NCBI RefSeq assembly: GCF_014650055.1
Contig: NZ_BMUF01000016.1
Location: 122,138 to 186,137, forward strand
Length of the DNA: 64,000 bases
Direction of reading: 5' to 3'
Source: Streptomyces malachitofuscus
Lineage (GTDB): Bacteria > Actinomycetota > Actinomycetes > Streptomycetales > Streptomycetaceae
Positions 1-8,660 of this stretch are shown here, one piece after another (the stretch's first letter is position 1; each line of letters begins with the position of its first letter). The notes beneath the pieces were generated by a model. That model was given only the letters and a program-made list of their open reading frames with translations. It had not been told where the DNA came from and did not search any database. A program made the translations under genes and the position numbers.

Positions 1-1
1 C

Positions 2-649
2 AAGGCGTTCTTCGACGACCTCGATGCCCGCCCGATCCCCACCGGCGACGCCGACGGCCGCCGGCTCACGGAGTCCCTCGCCACGATGGGCGTGATCGCC
101 GCCATGTACGACGAGGCCGCCTGGCAGCAACTGCGCGAGTCCCTGATGGCGGCCATGCGGGAGAACGACGGCGCCGGACTCCTCGTCCTCTCCGACAGCT
201 ACTTCGAGCGGGACGCCGAGGGCGAGTACACCAACCTGATGTTCGCCAACGCGGCCGTGAACTGCCTGGACCTCCCGCCCGCCTTCGCGTCCCCGGAAGA
301 GGTGCGACGCGCCCTCCCCGACTTCGAGAAGGCGTCCCCGGTCTTCGGTGAGGGCCTCGCATGGGCCTCCCTGAACTGCGCGTACTGGCCGGTGGAGGCC
401 ACGGGCGAGGCCCGGCGCATCGAGGCGAAGGGTGCGGCCCCGATCGTCGTCGTCGGTACCACGCGGGACCCCGCGACCCCGTACCGCTGGGCCGAGGCCC
501 TGGCCGGCCAGCTCTCCTCGGCCCGCCTCCTCACCTACGACGGCGACGGCCACACCGCCTACGGCCGGGGCAGCGCCTGCATCGACTCCGCGATCAACGC
601 CTACCTGCTCGCCGGCACCCCGCCGAAGGACGGAAAGCGCTGCTCATAG
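2..649 (+). CDS. Secreted alpha/beta hydrolase, TAP-type C-terminus (5' partial)
   Basis: The frame is open from base 2, so the N-terminus, signal peptide and nucleophile serine lie outside the window; 215 residues remain. The end resembles the C-terminal domain of Streptomyces secreted tripeptidyl aminopeptidase-like hydrolases. The likely catalytic Asp is in GTTRDPATP and the catalytic His in GDGHTAYG, followed by a Cys near the C-terminus (KRC) and then a TAG stop. Family members cleave short peptides from protein N-termini outside the cell. The family call is firm; the substrate is unknown. It ends 118 bp before a tRNA gene and is not obviously linked to it. Confidence 0.8.
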   Translation, partial: KAFFDDLDARPIPTGDADGRRLTESLATMGVIAAMYDEAAWQQLRESLMAAMRENDGAGLLVLSDSYFERDAEGEYTNLMFANAAVNCLDLPPAFASPEEVRRALPDFEKASPVFGEGLAWASLNCAYWPVEATGEARRIEAKGAAPIVVVGTTRDPATPYRWAEALAGQLSSARLLTYDGDGHTAYGRGSACIDSAINAYLLAGTPPKDGKRCS

Positions 650-767
650 CGGTGCCGCCGACCCCGGAGAATGCCACCGCGGCCCGCCTCCGGGGCCGGT
701 ACGAAGCACCCTCGGAAACTGTGTAGACTTACCGACGTCGCTGATCGCACCATGGTGCACACAGCAC

Positions 768-844
768 GCCGCCTTAGCTCAGATGGCCAGAGCAACGCAC
801 TCGTAATGCGTAGGTCTCGGGTTCGAATCCCGAAGGCGGCTCCA
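768..844 (+). tRNA. tRNA-Thr (CGT anticodon), CCA encoded
   Basis: The acceptor stem pairs GCCGCCT (768-774) with AGGCGGC (834-840). The anticodon stem ACGCA/TGCGT (795-799, 807-811) holds loop CTCGTAA, giving anticodon CGT at 802-804, which reads ACG. The T arm contains GGTTCGAATCC. Discriminator T841 is followed by an encoded CCA at 842-844. No other tRNA is near it. Confidence 0.97.
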
Positions 845-853
845 TTTTTGACC

Positions 854-876
854 AGCGGGTTCCTACGGGACCCGCT
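854..876 (+). terminator. Hairpin terminator after tRNA-Thr
   Basis: AGCGGGT (854-860) and ACCCGCT (870-876) form a perfect 7-bp stem with a 9-nt loop, 10 nt after the tRNA. A short T run (845-849) lies before the stem, not after it. Probable 3' end of the tRNA transcript. Confidence 0.6.
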
Positions 877-921
877 TCGTCGTTTCCGGGGCGAAGCCCT
901 CTGCTTCGCCGCAACGATGCC

Positions 922-1125
922 CTCCTCCGCGGCCGTGACAGGTTGTTCATGTTCTTCCTCCGTGAAGACGTCCGGCAGGGTGAGCTGCTCGACGATCAGT
1001 CAGTTCAGCATCAGCATGAGCTCGTCCGGCTGGAGTCGCTCGTGAACCCGGGCGCCGGCCTCCCGGGCCGGCACCTCGATCGCCGCGTCGACGACGGCCA
1101 CGCGTCGCCGGCCGATCCATCTCAC
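922..1125 (-). pseudogene. Relic of a TetR-family regulator (internal deletion plus stop)
   Basis: Reading leftward from a GTG at 1125, the frame gives a typical TetR N-terminus (RRRVAVVDAAIEV) and then jumps within a few residues to what looks like a TetR C-terminal helix (LQPDELMLMLN). A TGA at 1002-1000 interrupts this, after which the frame continues as LIVEQLTLPDVFTEEE. A normal TetR has about 190 residues; here about 68 codons remain, so most of the HTH and ligand domain is gone. It diverges from the reductase at 1197 and was probably its regulator. The call rests on pattern memory of TetR ends, not on a search. Confidence 0.55.
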
Positions 1126-1143
1126 CTTGACACCACTCCAGCT

Positions 1144-1181
1144 GTAGTACTACGTTCAAACCACTACAAGTACAGTACTAT
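1144..1181. promoter_or_regulatory. Candidate operator/promoter of the reductase gene
   Basis: GTAGTACTAC (1144-1153) is a perfect 10-bp palindrome, and a related CAGTACTA sits at 1173-1180. Both lie between the TetR relic and the reductase start, where the operator of a divergent TetR gene would be expected. The surrounding bases are AT-richer than the neighbourhood. The site now seems to lack its local repressor. Confidence 0.45.
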
Positions 1182-1196
1182 GCGTGAGGGGTCACT

Positions 1197-1790
1197 GTGC
1201 GAAAGCTCGTGTACTACGTCGGTGTCTCGCTCGACGGCCGCATCGCCGGCCCCGGCGGCGAGTTCGACTTCTTCCCGCAGGGCGAGGAGCAGCAGGCCGC
1301 CGCCTACGCGACCTGGGTGAACGCGCTGTACCCGGAGACCATCCCGACCGCCTACCGCGCGGCCGTCGGTGTCGCCGACGCGCCCAACCGGCGTTTCGAC
1401 ACCGTCGTCATGGGCCTCGGTACCTACCGCCCCGCCCACGACAACGGGATCACCAGCCCGTACGCGCACCTGCGCCAGTACGTGGTCTCCAGCACCCTCG
1501 ATCCGGACACCGACCCGGCCGTCACCGTCGTGCCGAACGACCCGCTCGCCCTCGTCCGCGAGCTCAAGGGCGAGGCAGGCGCAGGCCTGGACGTCTGGCT
1601 CTGCGGTGGTGGCCGGCTCGCGGGCGCCCTGTTGCCCGAGATCGACGAGCTGCTGATCAAGACCTATCCGGTCATCGCCGGTACCGGAATCCCGGTCGTC
1701 GACGGTGCCTTCGACCCCACCGTCTTCGACGTCGCCGAGCGCACCGCCTTCCCCAACGGGGTCACCTTCACCCGCCTCACCCGCCGCTAG
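1197..1790 (+). CDS. Dihydrofolate reductase-family protein (RibD C-terminal fold)
   Basis: 197 residues with GTG start preceded by GAGGGG about 7 nt upstream. The N-terminus RKLVYYVGVSLDGRIAG is the usual beginning of RibD_C/DHFR-like reductases. The segment VVMGLGTYRP and the glycine-rich LCGGGRLAGALLPEIDELL match the NADPH-binding part of the fold. These stand-alone proteins are NAD(P)H-dependent reductases of unknown substrate; they are not the housekeeping folA or ribD enzyme. A degraded TetR gene diverges from it, which suggests it was once inducible. The family is sure, the role unknown. Confidence 0.85.
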   Translation: MRKLVYYVGVSLDGRIAGPGGEFDFFPQGEEQQAAAYATWVNALYPETIPTAYRAAVGVADAPNRRFDTVVMGLGTYRPAHDNGITSPYAHLRQYVVSSTLDPDTDPAVTVVPNDPLALVRELKGEAGAGLDVWLCGGGRLAGALLPEIDELLIKTYPVIAGTGIPVVDGAFDPTVFDVAERTAFPNGVTFTRLTRR

Positions 1791-1854
1791 GCGGTTCCGG
1801 ATGGGGGGCGGACCGGAGGACGATGCCCGCGAACGACTCGCCGTCGTACGTATT

Positions 1855-1884
1855 TAAGGTGTCCTTACCGTGAACGGCTAGCAT
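1855..1884 (+). promoter_or_regulatory. Inverted repeat and -10 upstream of the glycosyltransferase
   Basis: TAAGG-TGT-CCTTA (1855-1867) is a perfect inverted repeat just upstream of TAGCAT (1879-1884), a good -10 sequence. The start codon is at 1923. The repeat lies where a regulator would overlap the -35 region. No known regulator is assigned. Confidence 0.4.
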
Positions 1885-1922
1885 CGCCCGTCACAGAGGG
1901 CCGGTCGAGTTGGGGTGAGGGC

Positions 1923-2819
1923 ATGGAGACGACGCCGAGGATCGCCGTCGCCGTGGTGACCATGGGGAACCGGCCGGCCGAGGTGGACGCGCTGCTGGAG
2001 TCCGTGGCGAAGCAGGACGTGCCGCCCGCGCGGATCGTGATCGTGGGCAACGGCTGTCCGCTGCCCGAGTTCGCCGAGCGGCTGTCCCTGCCCGGCGAGG
2101 TCACCACCGTCGAACTGGAGGAGAACCTCGGCTGCCCCGGCGGGCGGAACGTGGGGATCCAGCGGTTGCGGGAGTTCGGGGACGTGGACGTCGTCGTCGA
2201 GCTGGACGACGACGGTCTGCTGGTCGACGCCGATGTGCTGCGCCGCGTGCAGGAGCTGTACGCCGCGGACGAGCGGCTCGGGGTGGTCGGGTTCCGGATC
2301 GCCGACGAGCTGGGGGAGACCCAGCGGCGGCATGTGCCCCGGCTCGGGAACGCGGACCCGATGAAGGGCGGCTACGTCACCGGCTTCCTCGGGGGCGGGC
2401 ACGCGCTGCGGATGGAGATGCTCGACGAGATCGGCGACTGGCCGGGGGAGTTCTTCTTCGCGCACGAGGAGACCGATCTCGCCTGGCGCGCCGTCGACGC
2501 CGGGTGGCGGATCCTCTACGCGCCCGAACTGCTGCTCCAGCACCCGAAGACCTCGCCCGCCCGGCACGCCATCTACTTCCGGGTGACCGCCCGCAACCGG
2601 GTCTGGCTGGTCCGGCGGCGGCTGCCGCTCCCGCTCGTGCCGGTGCACCTCGGGGCGTGGGTGTTGCTCACCCTGATGCGGAACCGTTCGGCCCGGGGGC
2701 TGCGCGCCTGGTTCGGCGGGTTCGTGGAGGGGCTGCGCGAGCCGGCCGGGGAGCGGCGGGCCATGCGCTGGCGGACGGTGTGGCGGCTCACCCGGCTCGG
2801 ACGGCCGCCGGTCATCTGA
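1923..2819 (+). CDS. Family 2 glycosyltransferase
   Basis: 298 residues. The N-terminal strand IAVAVVTMGNRP, the segment LGCPGGRNVGIQ, the metal/nucleotide-sugar binding acidic motif ELDDDG (about residues 92-97) and HEETDLAWRAVDAGW (catalytic-base region) place it in GT2, close to rhamnosyl/galactosyl-type transferases. It lacks a long C-terminal membrane region, so it is probably a cytoplasmic or membrane-associated enzyme that adds a sugar to a cell-wall glycan or secondary metabolite. ATG start at 1923 with GGGGTGAGGG upstream. It stands alone between two promoters; donor and acceptor are unknown. Confidence 0.85.
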   Translation: METTPRIAVAVVTMGNRPAEVDALLESVAKQDVPPARIVIVGNGCPLPEFAERLSLPGEVTTVELEENLGCPGGRNVGIQRLREFGDVDVVVELDDDGLLVDADVLRRVQELYAADERLGVVGFRIADELGETQRRHVPRLGNADPMKGGYVTGFLGGGHALRMEMLDEIGDWPGEFFFAHEETDLAWRAVDAGWRILYAPELLLQHPKTSPARHAIYFRVTARNRVWLVRRRLPLPLVPVHLGAWVLLTLMRNRSARGLRAWFGGFVEGLREPAGERRAMRWRTVWRLTRLGRPPVI

Positions 2820-3041
2820 CCTGCGGGGGTGCGGATAGGCCGAGGGCCCGGTCGTTCACCTCGCCGACCGGGAACCCTCGTATCCGGACCGGGCCGCGAC
2901 GGCGACACTCCCCCGAGCTGCGCGTTCTACGCGCGCACCCCCGGGCCGGGTCCGATGTAGTGATCACATCAGAACTTGCCAACGGATCGCTAACATGTGG
3001 CCAATGGTCGTCCCCAGTCACCCGGAAGGCAGTGGTGCGGC

Positions 3042-6000
3042 GTGACACGACGCGGGCTGCGGTTCGGACTGCTGGGGGAGCCGGTTCTGTACGACGGCGG
3101 CGACGGACGTGATCTCCCCGGCGGCGTCCGGGACATCCGAAGCCCCAAACTCCGCGTACTGCTGGCCGTGTTGCTGCTCGAGGCGGGGCGCGTCGTCTCC
3201 GTCGAGGTGCTCAAGGACGTGATGTGGGGCGGGGTGCCACCCGTCTCCGCGCAGCCCTCCCTGCACAATCACGTGGCCCGGCTGCGGCGGTTGCTCGACG
3301 ATCCCGCGCGGTTGGTCACCGTGCCCGCGGGGTACGTCCTGCGGGTCGGCGACGGCGAGCTGGACGTCCAGCTCTTCGACGCCCACACCACCGCGGCCCG
3401 CGCCGCGCACACCGCGCGGGACTGGGAACGGGTGCGGCGCGAGTGCGCGGCCGCGCTCGGGCTGTGGCGGGGTGCACCGCTGGGCGGGCTCGCTCCGGAG
3501 ATCGGTGGATACGCCTTGGTGCGGCGGCTGTCCGAGGCGCGGCTGCTGCTCCTGGAGTGGCGGTACGACGCAGAACTCGCCCTCGGCGGCGGGCGCCTGG
3601 CCGATCTCGTCCCCGAGCTGGCGGCGCTGGCCGCCGAGCATCCGCTGCGGGAGGCGTACCACCGCCAGCTGATGCTCGCCCTGCACCGCACCGGCCGCCA
3701 GGCGGAGGCTCTGGTGGTCCACCGCGATCTGCGGGCCCGGCTGGTGGACGAACTCGGCATCGAACCGGGGCCGGGGGTCCGCGCAGCCCATGTGGAGGTG
3801 CTGCGGGGGAGGGGCGACCGGGACCACGAAGGCCAGTGCCACGATCAGGGGCAGGGGCAGGGGCAGGGGCAGGGGCAGGACCGGGACCGGGACCGGGGGC
3901 ATGGCCCGTCCCGGGGCGACGGCAGCGGCACCACCCCGCCTCGCCCCGCCCAGCTTCCCCCGCCCCCCGTCCACTTCACCGGCCGCGAGGGCGCACGGGA
4001 CCGGCTGATCCTGGCGCTCACCCGTCCTGAGCGGACGGACGTGCCCGCCGTGGCCGTGATCGGCGGGACCGCCGGGGTCGGCAAGAGCGCGCTCGCGCTG
4101 CAGGTCGCCCATACGCTGAAGGAACGTTTCAGCGATGGCCAGCTCTACATCAACCTGCACGGCGCCACCCCGGGCATGACGCCCCTCACCCCCGCCCAGG
4201 CCCTCACCGCGCTCCTCCGCGACCTCGGCACCGACCCCTGCGGCATCCCCGAACACGCCGACGCCGCCGCCGCGTTGCTGCGCTCCCTGCTCGCGCCCAC
4301 CCGCACGCTGCTGGTACTCGACGACGCCGCGAACGCCGCGCAGGTACGGCCGCTGCTGCCGGCGGGCGCCGGCTGCGCGGTGATCGTCACCAGCCGCTCG
4401 CCGCTCACCGCGCTCGACGGCGCCGCCCGCGTCCCCCTCGCCCCGCTGTCCGACGAGGACAGCGCCGCCCTGCTGCGGGCGGTCTCCGGCCGGGACGGGC
4501 TCGACGCCGGTCATCCGCTGGTCGCGCTCACCGGCCGGCTTCCGCTGGCCCTGCGGGTCGTCGCGGCCCGGCTGGCCGCGCGCCGGGCCCTCACTCCGGA
4601 GGCGCTCGCCGGGCAGCTCTCCGACAGCGACAGCCGGCTGCCCCACCTGGAGTACGACGACCTGAGCGTCCGCCGTTCGCTGGCCGTCGCGCACGACGCG
4701 CTCAAGGGATCCGAGCGCGAGGCCGACCGCGACGCCGCCCTCGCCCTGTGCCGCATCGGAGCGCTCGACCTGCCCGGCTACGGCGCGCCGCTGATGGCCC
4801 GGCTCACCGGCACCGACGAGCACCGGGCCGGGGCCGCGCTGGACCGGCTCGTCGACGTGGCCCTCATGGAGGAGACGGCGTACGGCCGCTACGTCCCCCA
4901 CGACCTGGTCCGCGACTTCGCCCGCGAACGCGCCGGTGCCCACGCGGCCGCCGACTGCTGCGAGGACGCCGCCGAGACCGCCCTGCGCTGGTACGCCGCC
5001 GTCGCCGAACGCGTCCTCGCCGCGATCGTCGAACCCGGCCTGGACCTGGACGACCGCCGTCGCCCCACACCCTCCCAGCCGCCCGAGCACACGGCCCACG
5101 TCGACACCGTGCCGCCGTTCGCCGACGCCGCGGCGGCCTTCGCCTGGGGCGACCGGGAGCTGGAGAACATCGTCACCCTGGTCGAGCGGTACGCCGGCTG
5201 CGCCACCGGCGCGGGTGGTGCACCGGACCGCCGTGACGCCCACATCTCCGTACTGCTGCGTCTGCTCTACCCCTACCTCCTGCGCCGCGGCCGGGTTCCC
5301 GAACTGGAGCTGCTCGGGCGGGCGGCGCTCCGGGTGGCGCGGCGGCTCGGGGACGAGGCCGCCGAGGGGTACGCGCTGGGCGACCTGGCGGGGCTCCACT
5401 TCCTGACCGGCCGCAGCAACGACGCCCTCGCGCTCACCGACCGCGCGCTGGAGATCTGGCGGCGGCTCGGAGCCGTCTCCTGGATCCGGCGTTCGCTCAA
5501 CAACCGGGGCCTGCTGCTCGAAGGGCTGGGCCGGTACACCGAGTCGGGGCAGGCGCTGCGGCAGAGTCTCGCCCACTCACGGCAGTTGAACGACCCCTAC
5601 GGCGAAGCCGTCACCCACAGCCACCTCGGCAACCTGTACGAGCACACCGATCCGCGGGCCGCGATCGAACAGCACCGGCGTTCCCTCGCCATCGGCAACG
5701 AGATCGGCGCCGTCATCGTGCAGCACTCCGCGCACTGCAACATCGGCTACGCCCATCTCCGGCTGCGTGAACCGGCCGCGGCGCTGCCGCACTTCGAGGA
5801 GAGCCTGCGCATCCTCGGCGGGCACGGCGACTGGCACGGCGAGTCGCAGACCCGGCTGGGTCTGGTCCGCGCCCTGCGGCTGCTGGGGCGCTTCGACCGG
5901 GCCGCCCGCGAGTGCGCCGGACTGCTCCGCCGGGCGGAGGCCCGCGCCGACCGCTACATGGAGGGTCTGGCCCGCCACCAGTACGGGCTGCTGCTGCGGG

Positions 6001-6128
6001 AGCGGGGGCGTGTCAGCGAGGCGCGGGAGCAGTGGCGGTCCGCGCTCGGCGCGCTGGACGGGACGGACGAGCAGGCGGTGGTGGAGGAGCTGCGGAAGCT
6101 GCTGGCCGGGTCCCGGGCGGTGGACTGA
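3042..6128 (+). CDS. AfsR/SARP-family regulator with NB-ARC and TPR domains
   Basis: 1028 residues from GTG 3042. An in-frame GTG at 2997 would add 15 residues, but the conserved SARP opening LRFGLLGEPV begins right after 3042. Order: OmpR-like winged helix (about 1-90), BTAD (95-240), a Gln/Gly/Asp/Arg repeat linker (about 268-290), NB-ARC with Walker A GGTAGVGKS (about 341-349), Walker B LLVLDD (about 422) and GRLPLAL (about 497), then TPR repeats from about residue 735. Such proteins are ATP-dependent activators of secondary metabolism that bind direct repeats upstream of -10 boxes. Here no biosynthetic cluster is adjacent, so it may act globally. It ends directly against the polymerase gene, stop to stop. 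Confidence 0.9.
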   Translation: MTRRGLRFGLLGEPVLYDGGDGRDLPGGVRDIRSPKLRVLLAVLLLEAGRVVSVEVLKDVMWGGVPPVSAQPSLHNHVARLRRLLDDPARLVTVPAGYVLRVGDGELDVQLFDAHTTAARAAHTARDWERVRRECAAALGLWRGAPLGGLAPEIGGYALVRRLSEARLLLLEWRYDAELALGGGRLADLVPELAALAAEHPLREAYHRQLMLALHRTGRQAEALVVHRDLRARLVDELGIEPGPGVRAAHVEVLRGRGDRDHEGQCHDQGQGQGQGQGQDRDRDRGHGPSRGDGSGTTPPRPAQLPPPPVHFTGREGARDRLILALTRPERTDVPAVAVIGGTAGVGKSALALQVAHTLKERFSDGQLYINLHGATPGMTPLTPAQALTALLRDLGTDPCGIPEHADAAAALLRSLLAPTRTLLVLDDAANAAQVRPLLPAGAGCAVIVTSRSPLTALDGAARVPLAPLSDEDSAALLRAVSGRDGLDAGHPLVALTGRLPLALRVVAARLAARRALTPEALAGQLSDSDSRLPHLEYDDLSVRRSLAVAHDALKGSEREADRDAALALCRIGALDLPGYGAPLMARLTGTDEHRAGAALDRLVDVALMEETAYGRYVPHDLVRDFARERAGAHAAADCCEDAAETALRWYAAVAERVLAAIVEPGLDLDDRRRPTPSQPPEHTAHVDTVPPFADAAAAFAWGDRELENIVTLVERYAGCATGAGGAPDRRDAHISVLLRLLYPYLLRRGRVPELELLGRAALRVARRLGDEAAEGYALGDLAGLHFLTGRSNDALALTDRALEIWRRLGAVSWIRRSLNNRGLLLEGLGRYTESGQALRQSLAHSRQLNDPYGEAVTHSHLGNLYEHTDPRAAIEQHRRSLAIGNEIGAVIVQHSAHCNIGYAHLRLREPAAALPHFEESLRILGGHGDWHGESQTRLGLVRALRLLGRFDRAARECAGLLRRAEARADRYMEGLARHQYGLLLRERGRVSEAREQWRSALGALDGTDEQAVVEELRKLLAGSRAVD
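3846..3897 (+). repeat. Coding hexanucleotide repeats in the SARP linker
   Basis: Five near-perfect CAGGGG units (3846-3879) run into three GACCGG-type units (3879-3897). They encode alternating Gly-Gln and then Asp-Arg between the DNA-binding/BTAD part and the NB-ARC domain. Unit length is a multiple of three, so copy-number change would alter only linker length. Confidence 0.85.
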
Positions 6129-7820
6129 TCACTTGGCGTCGGCATAGCACTCCACCACCGCCGTGGTGAAGGGGAACCGCACCGGTGTCTCCCCGAACGT
6201 CAGCCGGCCGGCCAGGTCTGCGGCCTGCCGGATCGCCTCCGCCACCGTGGCCGCCTCCTCCTCGGGACAGTGCACGATCACCTCGTCGTGCTGGAAGAAG
6301 ACCAGTTCGGCCGCCATGCCGGCGAGGGTCTGCCGCAGCGCGGCGAGCAGCAGCAGGGCCCAGTCGGCGGCGCTGCCCTGGACCACGAAGTTGCGGGCGA
6401 AGCGGCCACGGGCGCGGGCATTGGTCGAGGCGTAGCCCGGGACCCACTGACGGGCGTCGGCGGTCTGTTCCTCCTCCGCGAGCGGGATGCCCGCCTCCTC
6501 CACCGCGTCGTCCGTCGCGCGGGCCGCCGGTGGGCAGGTGCGGCCCAGCCAGGTCCGTACGAGCCGGCCCTCCTCGCCCGCGCGGGCGGCGTCGTCGACG
6601 TAGGCCACCGCCTTGGGGAAGCGGCGTCTGAGCGCGGCGAGGTTCTTCAGGCCGTCGCCGGAGGTCTGGCCGTAGACCGCGCCGAGGACGGCGAGTTTGG
6701 CCTGGGCGCGGTCGCCGGAGAAGGCGCGGTCGGACACCGACTGGTACAGGTCGGTCTCCCGGCCGGCCACCTCCATCAGCCCGGGGTCGCGGGAGATGGC
6801 CGCCAGCACGCGCGGCTCCATCTGGTCGGCGTCGGCGACCACGAGCCGCCAGCCGGGGTCGGCGACGGCGGCGCGGCGGATCACCTTGGGGATCTGCAGG
6901 GCGCCCCCGCCGTTGGTCACCCAGCGGCCGGTCACCGTCCCGCCCGCGAGGAACTCCGGCCGGAAGCGCCCGTCGTGCACCCAGTCCTGGAGCCAGGACC
7001 AGCCGTGCGCGACCCAGATCCGGTACAGCTTCTTGTACTCGATGAGCGGTTTGACGGCCGGGTGGTCGACGGACTCGATCTCCCAGCGGCGGGTGGAGGA
7101 CACCTTGATGCCGGCCTGGGCGAACGCCTTGACCACATCGGCCGGCAGATCGGGCCGGACCCGGCGGCCGAAGGCGGCGGACACCTCGTCGGCGAGCTCG
7201 GCGAGCCGGCGGGGTTCGCCACCGCCCGCGTACCGCTCGCCGAGCAGGTCGTGCAGTACCGCGCGGTGGACGTCCGCCCGCCAGGGCAGTCCCGCGCGGT
7301 TCATCTCGGCGGCCACCAGCATGCCCGCCGACTCGGCCGCGGTCAGCAACCGCATCCGGTCGGGGTGCGCGGTGGCGTCCGTCCGCCGCTGCTGCTCGGC
7401 GTAGACGGCGAGGAGGTCGGTCAGCGGCAGGGGCGTGCCCCGGGGTTCGAAGAGCGGTGACTGGGCGCCCGGTTCGGCCTGGCGCTGCGGTGGATCGGGC
7501 GGTACGGGGCCGCCGCGCAGCCGGGCCAGTGCGGCCGTGGCCGAACGGGGTTCCCCGTACCGCCCCTCATGACCGAGGAGGAGGGTCTCGGCGGCCTCGA
7601 TGTCGTATCCCCGCTCCACTCGCACCCCCGTGGCGAGCAGGCGCGGGTAGACCTCGGCGGTGGACCGCCACACCCACCGCGTGACTCCGGGACGGCTCCG
7701 CACGGCCTCGGTGAGGTCCGCCTCCCGCCGCACCGGGCCGGCGGGCAGCCCGTCCGGGCCGAGGGGGGCGACGTCCACGCCGCCTTCCTCGGCCGGAGCG
7801 AGGGCCCACCGGTCGGTCAT
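6129..7820 (-). CDS. PolA-like bifunctional 3'-5' exonuclease/DNA polymerase
   Basis: 563 residues, ATG start. Family A polymerase motifs are visible: motif A VVADADQMEPRVL (about residue 323; canonical DYSQIELR, so Tyr is replaced), motif B RAQAKLAVLGAVYGQ (about 376) and motif C HDEVIVH (about 512). The N-terminal third is a divergent exonuclease-type domain without clear DEDD residues. It lacks the 5' nuclease domain and is about 60% of PolA length. Streptomyces carry this protein in addition to PolA; repair or translesion roles are plausible but not shown. It converges on the SARP gene with adjacent stop codons. Confidence 0.85.
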   Translation of the reverse strand: MTDRWALAPAEEGGVDVAPLGPDGLPAGPVRREADLTEAVRSRPGVTRWVWRSTAEVYPRLLATGVRVERGYDIEAAETLLLGHEGRYGEPRSATAALARLRGGPVPPDPPQRQAEPGAQSPLFEPRGTPLPLTDLLAVYAEQQRRTDATAHPDRMRLLTAAESAGMLVAAEMNRAGLPWRADVHRAVLHDLLGERYAGGGEPRRLAELADEVSAAFGRRVRPDLPADVVKAFAQAGIKVSSTRRWEIESVDHPAVKPLIEYKKLYRIWVAHGWSWLQDWVHDGRFRPEFLAGGTVTGRWVTNGGGALQIPKVIRRAAVADPGWRLVVADADQMEPRVLAAISRDPGLMEVAGRETDLYQSVSDRAFSGDRAQAKLAVLGAVYGQTSGDGLKNLAALRRRFPKAVAYVDDAARAGEEGRLVRTWLGRTCPPAARATDDAVEEAGIPLAEEEQTADARQWVPGYASTNARARGRFARNFVVQGSAADWALLLLAALRQTLAGMAAELVFFQHDEVIVHCPEEEAATVAEAIRQAADLAGRLTFGETPVRFPFTTAVVECYADAK

Positions 7821-7875
7821 GCTGCGAGTGTGGCAGGAGGGTCTGACAACGGCCCCTGACCAGGAGCGCCGCGGA

Positions 7876-8625
7876 TCAGCCCTCCTGCGCCGGCTCGTCC
7901 TCCGTGCGCGTCTCGACGTACTGGGCCAGCATCTCGGTGATGTACCGCTCGGTCGCCGCCTTGTCGATGCCGAGGCCGCTGAGGAGGCCCTCGCCGTTCT
8001 CGTGCTCGAGCAGCGCCAGCAGGATGTGCTCGGTGCCGATGTAGTTGTGGCCGAGGCGGAGGGCCTCGCGGAAGGTGAGCTCCAGGACCTTCTTGGCCGC
8101 CGGACCGTACGGCACCAGCTCGGGGGCGTCCTCGGCGGCCGGCGGGAGCGCCGCGCGGGCGGCCTCGCGGACGGCGTCCACGGTGACGCCCTGCTCGGTG
8201 ACCGCCTTGACCGCCAGGCCCTGCGGTTCGGCCAGCAGGCCGAGGACCAGGTGCTCGGGGAGGCCCTCGGCGTTGCGCGCGGCCCGGGCCTCGTTGTGCG
8301 CGGCCATGACCGTGTTGCGGGCGCGGGGCGTGTAGCGGTTGAAGCCCTGGCTCGGGTCGAGGTCGTTGCCCCCCTGGGGGACGAAGCGCTTCTGGGCGGC
8401 CTGACGGGTGACGCCCATGCTCCTGCCGATGTCCGTCCAGGAGGCGCCCGAGCGCCGGGCCTGGTCGACGAAGTGGCCGATCAGGTGGTCGGCCACGTCA
8501 CCGAGGTGCTCACCCGCGAGCACCGCGTCCTGCAGCTGTTCGAGGGGCTCCTCGTGGACCTTCTTGATCGCCGCGATGAGGTCGTCGAGACGTACGGATG
8601 ACTTGATGGCGGGGTTCGTCGTCAT
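7876..8625 (-). CDS. HTH-Clp_N protein: putative regulator with a ClpC-like N-domain
   Basis: 249 residues. A helix-turn-helix (about 61-81, ASWTDIGRSMGVTRQAAQKR) is followed by two Clp N-repeat units (about 94-165 and 172-215). The second unit (AAKKVLELTFREALRLGHNY) is close to the matching part of ClpC encoded at 59968 in this window. There is no AAA+ module, so it cannot unfold proteins. By inference it is a DNA-binding protein whose Clp_N part senses an adaptor, a phospho-arginine-like mark or a substrate. Two perfect palindromes cover its promoter and fit autoregulation. The domain call is firm, the function inferred. Confidence 0.8.
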   Translation of the reverse strand: MTTNPAIKSSVRLDDLIAAIKKVHEEPLEQLQDAVLAGEHLGDVADHLIGHFVDQARRSGASWTDIGRSMGVTRQAAQKRFVPQGGNDLDPSQGFNRYTPRARNTVMAAHNEARAARNAEGLPEHLVLGLLAEPQGLAVKAVTEQGVTVDAVREAARAALPPAAEDAPELVPYGPAAKKVLELTFREALRLGHNYIGTEHILLALLEHENGEGLLSGLGIDKAATERYITEMLAQYVETRTEDEPAQEG

Positions 8626-8646
8626 GTGTCAACCGTAAGTTGACAC
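8626..8646. promoter_or_regulatory. Palindromic operator 1 of the HTH-Clp_N gene
   Basis: GTGTCAAC (8626-8633), 5-bp spacer, GTTGACAC (8639-8646): perfect 8-bp arms ending one base before the ATG of the leftward gene. It covers the predicted -10. Confidence 0.75.
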
Positions 8647-8660
8647 TGGAAGGGTGTCAA
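8632..8660 (-). promoter_or_regulatory. Leaderless SigA-type promoter of the HTH-Clp_N gene
   Basis: On the minus strand a consensus TTGACA (8660-8655) is followed after exactly 17 bp by TACGGT (8637-8632), and the ATG starts 6 nt later at 8625. Transcription would begin at or next to the ATG, giving a leaderless message. The -35 is formed by operator 2 and the -10 overlaps operator 1. Confidence 0.65.

Noticed and set aside
671..1045. Open rightward frame overlapping the tRNA
   Set aside because: It runs through tRNA-Thr and its terminator and has no ribosome site or codon bias.
3018..5576. 852-codon leftward open frame opposite the SARP gene
   Set aside because: High GC leaves long antisense frames open; the rightward frame has the domains and the correct third-position bias.
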